Under the pieces are notes generated by a model that was given only the letters and a program-made list of their open reading frames with translations, did not search any database and was not told where the DNA came from. Shown in pieces: positions 25,665 to 35,282 of a DNA stretch of 46,660 nucleotides. Origin of the DNA: Candidatus Njordarchaeum guaymasense (lineage in GTDB: Archaea; Asgardarchaeota; Njordarchaeia; Njordarchaeales; Njordarchaeaceae); NCBI GenBank assembly GCA_030587605.1, contig JAUQYT010000017.1:1-46660 (forward strand). Reading direction: 5' to 3'. Both the position numbers and the translations under genes were made by a program. How positions within the stretch are numbered: position 1 is the first letter of the stretch; every line of letters begins with the position of its first letter.

Positions 25665-25956
25665 CTTGGTAGTCCCCACCTATTCCTATTCTTTCCACTA
25701 GGATTCTTGAAGGTTTTGATCTTTGGGTAATAATCCGTTAATCATTATTATGGAACAAAATTATAATAACCCAACTACTATACTTTCTTCCCATGTTGAC
25801 ATGTTAGAGGAATTCTTATATCTTTCACATCTGGTGTGTTGCTATACCTTCTCGTAGTGTGTGTTTGATGGGCAACCAAACCAGCATTTACTTTCCGTGT
25901 TAGTTCAGTTGCATGTCATGATAGAGTATGAACGCAGCTGAGAATAATATGGTGGA

Positions 25957-26931
25957 GTGGTTCTCTTGGAGCGGAAATATATCGAGCAAATGAGAGTTCA
26001 TGCAGGAATGAGTGTAGGTGAACTCGTCGATGAAATGGGAAAGGCAGGTGTGTTTGGCGCAGGGCGGGTAAATAGAGCGGTGGAAATATACGAGAAGACT
26101 GTATCGGACAATGAAACCTTGAAAGTTATGGGAGTGGCAGGTGCTCTCGTTCCAGGAGGACTAAGGAAGATCATTAGAGATTTGGTCAAGGACAAAATGG
26201 TTAACATCCTAGTTCTAACTGGTGCTAATGTGACACATGAGTTAGTCGAGGCTTCTGGCTGGAGACATGAAAAAGGCATTTCTTCCGTTGGGGATGCTGC
26301 ACTTAGAGAAATGGGGATAAATAGGATCTACGATGCTTTTGTTAGAGACGAAGCATTTGAAGGGCTTGAGGGTAGACTCAGAGAATATTTTGCCTCTATA
26401 GACGAGAATAAGCGGAAGAATGGACTGGGCTCATTTGAGCTATTCCGCGAATTGGGATTGATGCTGGATGACGATGAATCAATCCTGAAGACAGCAGCAA
26501 GGAATGGGACATTAGTTTTATGTCCAGGAATATTCGACTCAATCTTGGGATTACATATCTGGATCTTCTCACAACAAAACGAGTTGAGAGTCGACCTACG
26601 TCGAGATCTGCAAAAAATAATTGACACGTATTTTGAATCCAGAAAAATCAGCGCTCTGTTTCTTGGGGGCGGGGTTCCGAAGAACTATATTCTTCAAGCA
26701 GCCATGCTGACTGGCAGAGCCCTTGACTACGCTATTCAGGTTACGATGGATAGACCTGAACCTGGTGGGCTAAGTGGAGCTTCGCTTCAAGAAGCTCAAT
26801 CATGGGGGAAGGTGAAACCGGAAGCAGAGTGGGTTGATGTGATAGCAGATGCAACGATTGCGTTCCCACTGATAGTGGCAGCAACCATGGAGCGGTTGAA
26901 CAGGAGACAAGAGGAGTTAAAGGTTGGATGA
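25957..26931 (+). CDS. dys: Deoxyhypusine synthase
   Basis: Transfers the aminobutyl group of spermidine to a lysine of aIF5A. 324 residues, with GAGRVNRAVEIYE, LTGANVTHELVE, LFLGGGVPKNY, DRPEPGGLSGAS and the active lysine in SWGKVKPEAEWVDV. It overlaps tsr3 by 8 nt, so they are one operon. GTG 25957 is used; TTG 25966 has better spacing from GGTGGAG and may be the true start. Confidence 0.95.
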   Translation: MVLLERKYIEQMRVHAGMSVGELVDEMGKAGVFGAGRVNRAVEIYEKTVSDNETLKVMGVAGALVPGGLRKIIRDLVKDKMVNILVLTGANVTHELVEASGWRHEKGISSVGDAALREMGINRIYDAFVRDEAFEGLEGRLREYFASIDENKRKNGLGSFELFRELGLMLDDDESILKTAARNGTLVLCPGIFDSILGLHIWIFSQQNELRVDLRRDLQKIIDTYFESRKISALFLGGGVPKNYILQAAMLTGRALDYAIQVTMDRPEPGGLSGASLQEAQSWGKVKPEAEWVDVIADATIAFPLIVAATMERLNRRQEELKVG

Positions 26932-27400
26932 CGTGTCAAAGTCTCTCAACAGAGTCAAACTGTATGTATACCACGCATCACAGTGCGACCCTAAGAAGTG
27001 CACAGCACTAAAAATGTTGAGGCTGGGGTTAGCTAGGCGCATCGCAAGACTCTCTTCTATTCATCGAAGAGCGATAGTATTGGATCCATTTTCAGATAGT
27101 CTCTTGGTAAGAGGTGACCGGATCAATATGCTATCCCACGGCCTAGTTGCGATCGACTGTTCTTGGGAAAACGCAGGGGAATTGTTCACAGTCAAGATAA
27201 GGGCTGAGAGAAGAAGACTTCCCGATTTGCTTGCAAGTAACCCAGTCAACTATGGCGTGACAGGCAAGTTGAGCACAGTCGAGGCGTTTGCGGCAGCTCT
27301 AATCACATGCGGGTTCCATGAGCAAGCACATGAAATACTATCCAAATTCAAATGGGGCGGAAACTTCATAACATTAAACAATATCAAAATCGAAATGTAA
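26924..27400 (+). CDS. tsr3: rRNA aminocarboxypropyltransferase Tsr3 (DUF367)
   Basis: 158 residues. The family transfers the aminocarboxypropyl group of SAM to a small-subunit rRNA pseudouridine. Signatures: HASQCDPKKCTALKM, VLDPFSDSLL, GLVAIDCSWE, RRLPDLLASNPVNYG and LSTVEAFAAALI. The start TTG 26924 overlaps the end of dys. Confidence 0.93.
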   Translation: MDDVSKSLNRVKLYVYHASQCDPKKCTALKMLRLGLARRIARLSSIHRRAIVLDPFSDSLLVRGDRINMLSHGLVAIDCSWENAGELFTVKIRAERRRLPDLLASNPVNYGVTGKLSTVEAFAAALITCGFHEQAHEILSKFKWGGNFITLNNIKIEM

Positions 27401-27458
27401 ATCTCGCCAACATGCCCAGTGTCGACTCGATCCTCGGTCAGATGGTGAGTGATACCCA

Positions 27459-28322
27459 TTGGTGCGCGTAGGCGTCCACGTGTCTATCGGAGGATCAATA
27501 TCTAGAGCATTCGATCGAGCTTCGGAGAGGAAATGCGACACATTTCAAATATTCACAAGGAATCCAAGACAGTGGAAGTTCAGAGCAATACCCCAAGAGG
27601 AAGCACTTAGCTTCATGGAAAAATCCGGGAGAACTGGAATAAACCCAGTTGTCGCACACATGCCTTACTTGCCAAATCTTGCTTCAGCACACAGAATGAT
27701 ATACAGGAGATCTGTAAACAGTTTGACTTCAGAGTTAGAGAGATGTTGGCAACTGAGGATCCCGTACCTTGTGACTCACTTAGGAAGCCACACAGGAAAA
27801 GGTCATGATCACGGTCTAAGAAACATATCAAAAGCTTTGGATATAGCCCTTTCAGAAGTGGGCAACAGAGTCATGCTTCTACTCGAGAACGAAGCTGGAT
27901 CAAGAAACAGTATGGGTTCGAGTTTCGAGCAGATCCAGACGATGTTAGACGGTTTAGAAGATTATAGTGACAGAATAGGAGTCTGTTTTGACACTTGTCA
28001 TGCATTTGCGGCGGGGTATGATCTCAGAAACGAAGATTCTGTCGAAGCTACAATCAATGAGCTGGACAGAATAATTGGACTTCGAAAAGTTAGAGTCGTT
28101 CATGCCAATGATTCAAAGGGCGACCTGAACTCAAAGGTAGACCGACATGAACACATCGGGCTAGGGAGAATAGGAGAAGATGGATTCAAAGCACTAGTAC
28201 ATCACAAGAAACTGAGGGACTTACCATTCATAATGGAAACGCCTGTGGACGAAATACGGGATGACTATGGGAACATCAATAAACTTCGCGAGCTAGCTGG
28301 GCAAGTCCGAATGTGTCCATAA
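27459..28322 (+). CDS. nfo: Endonuclease IV (AP endonuclease)
   Basis: 287-residue TIM-barrel enzyme that cuts at abasic sites using three zinc ions. Signatures: VGVHVSIGGSI, RNPRQWK, VVAHMPYLPNLAS, LVTHLGSHTGKG, LLLENEAG, VCFDTCHAFAAGYD, VVHANDSKGDLNSKVDRHEHIGLG and FIMETP. TTG 27459 follows GGTGAGTGAT by 6-7 nt. It closes the dys-tsr3-nfo group. Confidence 0.96.
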   Translation: MVRVGVHVSIGGSISRAFDRASERKCDTFQIFTRNPRQWKFRAIPQEEALSFMEKSGRTGINPVVAHMPYLPNLASAHRMIYRRSVNSLTSELERCWQLRIPYLVTHLGSHTGKGHDHGLRNISKALDIALSEVGNRVMLLLENEAGSRNSMGSSFEQIQTMLDGLEDYSDRIGVCFDTCHAFAAGYDLRNEDSVEATINELDRIIGLRKVRVVHANDSKGDLNSKVDRHEHIGLGRIGEDGFKALVHHKKLRDLPFIMETPVDEIRDDYGNINKLRELAGQVRMCP

Positions 28323-28368
28323 GGAGCATTCTCAGAAAGCTTCGGGTTTTCCACTTGTAGTGGAGTTA

Positions 28369-28765
28369 GGTGTGAGAAGTAGGCCCCCTTTTGTTCCAGG
28401 CGCTTCGTCGCCAGAGCGCCCTTTGCGGCATTCAGCTGCTCACCCTACCCGCTGGTTCAGCCAGACGCATCATCCACAGCCTATTTGGGCTTTCTCCGCG
28501 GTGACAGGCCGTTTCACCGCTCCCACAAGGATCCTCAACGGGTTACTGAGCCGAGTTACCAAGGCTCCTACTCGGAGACGCCCTATAGCATCTCTTCAAC
28601 CGCATCATAGTCATTTCACATGTGGACGTGTCGTTTCTGATCCTGGAGCAAGGCTCTCGCCTCGCGGCTTTCGCCGCACCGCTGTCTGGTGGAGGGGAGA
28701 CCTTCCTCAGCGCCTCCCTACTCAATTGAGAAGGTGAGGCACCGGCGGCCGCGCTCTCACATCCT
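28369..28765 (-). ncRNA. rnpB: RNase P RNA, archaeal type A-like
   Basis: About 397 nt downstream of 23S on the same strand. Termini pair (GTGAG with CTCAC, P1). Conserved regions are present: GCTGAGGAAGGTC early, GCGGTGAAACGGCC and CAAATAGG in the middle, and GGAACAAAAGGGGGCCTA near the 3' end, giving P4 and the catalytic core. It processes tRNA 5' ends. A TTATTT box at 28797-28802 may be its own promoter. Both ends are estimated. Confidence 0.85.
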
Positions 28766-28909
28766 AACTCCAAGAGTACCTTTTGCAAACCGGCTCAAAT
28801 AAGAGTTTCCATAAGGATGGAAACGCGTTATGTCCTCTATTGGATCGAATGAGGATGCAAGAAAAAGACTACGAGACCATGCACAGAGTTCCACGCCTTA
28901 CAGATTGTG

Positions 28910-28936
28910 GGAAGCCAAATTTCACCCAGACCGAGG
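28910..28936 (-). other. 23S processing stem, 3' arm
   Basis: GGCTTCC and CCTCGGTCTG here pair with GGAAGCC and CGGACCGAGG at 32074-32100, looping out 23S. Such stems are cut by the splicing endonuclease in archaea. Confidence 0.6.
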
Positions 28937-28940
28937 CATT

Positions 28941-32066
<3,126 letters not shown>

Positions 32067-32073
32067 CTCGTAA

Positions 32074-32100
32074 CCTCGGTCCGGTTAGTGTTCGGCTTCC
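32074..32100 (-). other. 23S processing stem, 5' arm
   Basis: Pairs with 28910-28936. The two helical blocks are separated by unpaired stretches, as in a bulge-helix-bulge-type excision site. Confidence 0.6.
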
Positions 32101-32320
32101 TGAATTCTCATGTATGCTGTTTTGTTTAACAGCGGAGCCTATGCATGGCAAGTCATTGTGAAGATACTGTCCAGGCAGTTCCTCACTTATGCCCTTCACC
32201 CGAGAGACGCGGTTCCACCTCTAACCTCCCGAGTTGCATTTGTGTGAATGATCATAACAGCTTAGAGGGTTGCCTTAGCAGAACTCTCTTAGCCGCAAAA
32301 GAATCATACTAGCCAAAATG

Positions 32321-32328
32321 TTTTATAA
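32321..32328 (-). promoter_or_regulatory. TATA box of a separate 23S promoter
   Basis: TTATAAAA on the minus strand, identical to the box before 16S. Transcription would start near 32298, just ahead of the 23S processing stem, so 23S can be transcribed on its own. Confidence 0.65.
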
Positions 32329-32436
32329 GTATTACGGTTAGTGTGCGGAAAACTACGACTAGACTCTTTAGAGGCTCTCTTCTTGGGCAATTCGCTACAG
32401 GTTTGAACCTGAAGTTTTCCTTGCGGGGGCTTCCCT

Positions 32437-32485
32437 CCCTTTATCCCCATCCACTCTTAGTGTTTAATGGGGGGAGTCATCAGGG
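32437..32485 (-). other. Candidate SECIS-like hairpin
   Basis: Starts 20 nt after the stop of the selenoprotein-like gene. Outer pairs CCCU/AGGG enclose UGAC on the 5' side and GGAU on the 3' side, which fit the UGAN/NGAN core of eukaryotic-type elements; 11 positions later an AAA begins the apical loop. A competing fold (CCCCAU/AUGGGG plus CACU/AGUG) has more base pairs. It does not match the methanogen-type GAA/A element. Hand folding only. Confidence 0.3.
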
Positions 32486-32505
32486 TAAGCTAAATTCATT
32501 CTTCG

Positions 32506-32742
32506 TTATTTTATTTTCCCGAGAGCCGCCAGTAGTGCCTTCTTAAGCGTCTCGAAGTTGTTGTAATCTGCTGAGAGTTCCTTACCATTCACGCGAATCT
32601 CAGGGTGAGCACCCATCTCTTTGACCAATTCGAGTTCAACTCTATCCTTGACACTTGGTACCACGGACTTAACCAACTCCCTAGTGGCGGCACTCGAGCC
32701 TCAGACTCCACAGTACTTTATGAACAGCTTTGGCTTGGGCAT
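32506..32742 (-). CDS. Candidate selenoprotein, SelW/Rdx family, in-frame UGA
   Basis: A 78-codon frame with one internal TGA at 32701-32703 and stop TAA at 32506-32508. The protein opens PKPKLFIKYCGV-U-GSSAATRELV, continues VELELVKEMGAHPEIRVNGKEL and ends LKKALLAALGKIK. This is the thioredoxin-like Rdx fold, whose redox centre is CxxC or CxxU, and UGA falls exactly on the second position. The spacing from that site to the RVNG strand agrees with the family. It lies between 16S and 23S on their strand. Possible TATA at 32806-32817. A Cys-to-stop mutation is the alternative. Confidence 0.75.
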
Positions 32743-32760
32743 CTGGATCTCATTCTCCCT

Positions 32761-32778
32761 TCACATGTAATAATGTGA
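32761..32778. repeat. Inverted repeat upstream of the selenoprotein-like gene
   Basis: TCACAT and ATGTGA separated by 6 nt, ending 19 nt before the start codon. It could be a small operator or a leader hairpin. Confidence 0.35.
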
Positions 32779-32900
32779 TACGCCGATAGAATGGGGCGCA
32801 TCATGGACTTAAAGTTTCTCAGAAAACAGGGACCAGGACTCATCCTAGACGCTGGCCTCCAGTGCAAGACACAAAACTAAAGAAGAAACAATCCGATTCT

Positions 32901-32939
32901 GGGTCGAAGTTCCCCTAACTATCATGCAAGTTAACCCCC
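32901..32939 (-). other. 16S processing stem, 3' arm
   Basis: Nearly complementary over its whole length to 34578-34620, with small bulges near the middle. It brings the 16S ends together for excision. Confidence 0.75.
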
Positions 32940-32952
32940 AATAACATGGGGT

Positions 32953-32978
32953 AACCAGCCTCTACGAAGAGGCTGGTT
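32953..32978 (-). other. Perfect 11-bp hairpin just after 16S
   Basis: AACCAGCCTCT and its complement around a 4-nt loop, between the 16S 3' end and the processing stem. It is probably a processing or folding element; the run after it (TTACCCC) does not look like a terminator. Confidence 0.6.
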
Positions 32979-32982
32979 TTCA

Positions 32983-33041
<59 letters not shown>

Positions 33042-33093
33042 TGCCGAGCCTGGGTTCGACGCGACCAATAAGGCTACGTCTCACCCTAACCCG

Positions 33094-33135
<42 letters not shown>

Positions 33136-33571
33136 AGTATTCACCGCGCGATGATGACACGCGGTTACTAGGGATTCCATGTTCACGAGGGCGGGTTGCA
33201 GCCCTCGATCCCAACTGAGACTGGGTTTCGGGATTACCTTCCCCTCTCGGGGTTGGAGCCCATTGTCCCAGCCATTGCAGCCCGCGTGTGGCCCGGGGGA
33301 TTCGGGGCATACTGACCTGCCGTGGCCCCCTCCTTCCTCCAGCTTATCGCCGGCAGTCCTCACAGTGTGCTCAGACCCATTTCTGAACCTGATAGCAACT
33401 GTAAGCAGGGGTCTCGTTCGTTGCCTGACTTGACAGGACACCTCACGGCACGAACTGGCGACGGCCATGCACCTCCTCTCAGCTTGTCAGGCAAGGTCGT
33501 CAACCTGGCCTTCATTCTGCTGTCGCCCCCGGTAAGTTTCCCGGCGTTGAGTCCAATTAAACCGCAGGCTT

Positions 33572-33613
<42 letters not shown>

Positions 33614-33714
33614 CCTTGCGGCCGTACTCCCCAGGCGGCGGGCTTAACGGCTTCCCTTCGGCACTAGAGCAGCACGTGGCCGCTCTAACACCTAGCCCGC
33701 ATAGTTTACAGCTA

Positions 33715-33748
<34 letters not shown>

Positions 33749-33930
33749 TAGCTTTCGTCCCTCACCGTCGGGCGCGTTCCAGCTGAGCGCCTTCGCCACA
33801 GGTGGTCCTACTGGGATTATAGGATTTCACCCCTACCCCAGTAGTACCCTCAGCCTCTCCCGCCCCCAAGCCCAACAGTATCCTCAGCACGCCGTCAGTT
33901 AGGCTGACGGATTTAGCCAAGGACTTATCG

Positions 33931-33961
<31 letters not shown>

Positions 33962-34100
33962 CATCCCAACCACTCGAGGAGCTGGTTTTACCGCGGCGGC
34001 TGGCACCAGCCTTGCCCTCCCCTTATTCCCACAGCTGTTTACACTGTGGAAAAGCCACCCTTAGCGGATGGCACTCGGAGTAGCCCCGTCGCGGTTTCCC

Positions 34101-34143
<43 letters not shown>

Positions 34144-34212
34144 GGCCTTGTCTCAGTCCCCATCTCCGGGCTACCGCTCTCACGGCCCGTACCGATTATC
34201 GGTTTGGTGGGC

Positions 34213-34253
34213 TTGTAATCGACTCCCTCAGCAACAAGTTGAGGGCCACCGAT
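34213..34253 (-). other. 41-nt intron in 16S rRNA
   Basis: A complete bulge-helix-bulge: outer helix GGUGGG/CCCACC, central helix GUAA/UUAC, 3-nt bulges CGA and AAG, inner helix UCG/CGA. Cutting after the second base of each bulge joins GGGGTAACG to GCCCACC, the sequence expected at this place in archaeal 16S. Confidence 0.85.
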
Positions 34254-34380
34254 CGTTACCCCACCAACAGCCTAATCGGCCGCGGTCCCATCCTCAGGCG
34301 ACGTCAACGGACATGGCGCTAACGCCGTTTGGGTTAAAAGGCATTCCAGACCTCTTCACCTATCGGGTATTGACTCCAGT

Positions 34381-34406
34381 TTCGGGACCAGGAAAAGACA
34401 CCTGGT
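34381..34406 (-). other. 26-nt intron in 16S rRNA
   Basis: Central helix CGGG/CCCG, 3-nt bulges AAA and AAA, inner helix ACCAGG/CCUGGU. Splicing restores CTCCGG-GAAA-CTGGAG, a normal GAAA-capped hairpin of archaeal 16S. Confidence 0.85.
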
Positions 34407-34577
34407 TTTCCCGGAGGTATCCCCGTCCTCAGGGTAGATTGACCACGTGTTGCTGAGCCGTACGCCGCGCCTCGCCGTGGTCCGAGGCGCTCGACTAGCA
34501 TGGCTTAGTCCCGCTCCGATAGCGGTTGGGTCCGGCAGGATCAACCGGTTTCAGTAGGAGTAACCGCAAGTTATTCA

Positions 34578-34620
34578 GGGATTAACTTGTGTCATGGTTC
34601 AGGGGATTCACTTCGATCCC
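34578..34620 (-). other. 16S processing stem, 5' arm
   Basis: Pairs with 32901-32939. It lies in the 16S leader, about 30 nt before the mature 5' end. Confidence 0.75.
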
Positions 34621-34806
34621 ACATCAGACCCAAATTTCCGCCAGCCGAGCTGCCGGTTTGTTTAGGTCCTCATGAGTTTCAGCGTGTCGTTTTTCGCAAC
34701 TGGAAAACAACCCCTCATCCACAGGTTCCTAACCGTTGTTAGGGTCGACGCCGATAATATCTGCTGCGAAAAATACTACGCAATCTTATGGAGAAGGGGA
34801 TATCGA

Positions 34807-34814
34807 TTTTATAA
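34807..34814 (-). promoter_or_regulatory. TATA box of the 16S promoter
   Basis: TTATAAAA on the minus strand preceded by a purine-rich CAAAGC. Transcription would start near 34785. The stretch 34551-34876 holds only this promoter, the leader and the processing arm. Confidence 0.7.
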
Positions 34815-34876
34815 GCTTTGTGGTGTTCGGTCTTTTCCGAGAGAGACTCGGCAGATCAACGTGGAGAATTTCATGA

Positions 34877-34985
34877 TGGTGGACCGGGTGGGATTTGAAC
34901 CCACGACCTCCGGCTTGCGAAGCCGGCATTTCTTGCGTTCACCCTCCTGTGTCATAGGGTGATTTCCAGACTGAACTACCGGCCC
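34877..34985 (-). tRNA. tRNA-Ala(CGC), one D-loop intron
   Basis: Acceptor GGGCCGG/CCGGTCC with G3-U70, stem CCGGC/GCCGG, loop TTCGCAA, T arm GTGGG-TTCAAAT-CCCAC and encoded CCA. About 31 nt (near 34934-34964) interrupt the D loop and contain the hairpin UCACCC/GGGUGA. The body otherwise resembles the intronless tRNA-Ala(UGC). Confidence 0.9.
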
Positions 34986-35000
34986 GAAGTTTTGAAGAAA

Positions 35001-35189
35001 TGGTGGGCCCGGCGAGATTCGAACTCGCGACCTATGCCGAAGGCGGGACCCCTAGACGTTTTGCCCCGCCCTATTCGGTTATTCGCCCATCCGGCACAAA
35101 GGCGTTTGATGTTCAGCCGAACGCTCCAGCCAAGCTTTGCCAGTGGAGGTATCGCTTTTTGCTTTTCCTCCACTTTGAGCTACGGGCCC
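35001..35189 (-). tRNA. tRNA-Ile(GAU), three introns, one within the anticodon
   Basis: Acceptor GGGCCCG/CGGGCCC, D stem GCTC/GAGC, anticodon stem TTCGG/CCGAA, T arm GCGAG-TTCGAAT-CTCGC, encoded CCA. Gene 186 nt without CCA, mature 75, so 111 nt of inserts: 40 nt in the D loop (about 35136-35175, with an 8-bp hairpin AGTGGAGG/CCTCCACT), 31 nt in the anticodon loop (about 35082-35112) and 40 nt in the variable loop (about 35034-35073). The mature loop CTGATAA requires a cut next to or inside the anticodon; CTGAAAA (Phe) is the alternative, less likely from the acceptor. Confidence 0.82.
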
Positions 35190-35282
35190 ACTGTGTCACT
35201 TGTGGTATTTTGATTCCCGACGCGTTGTTTCTTCTGTTTTTTCTGTTACGGTGATTTCAAATATAAAATTTGTTGAGTTATC

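Noticed and set aside
32380..32415. T-arm-like AGGTTCAAACCTG on the minus strand after the selenoprotein gene
   Set aside because: No acceptor or anticodon arm around it; the T stem is only partly paired.
32701..32703. TGA as tryptophan or as a general code change
   Set aside because: TGA ends sucC, fen, moaE and others here, and the motif position calls for Cys or Sec, not Trp.
34213..34253. 16S insert as an ordinary expansion segment
   Set aside because: The complete BHB and exact restoration of the consensus after removal favour an intron, though RNA data are needed.
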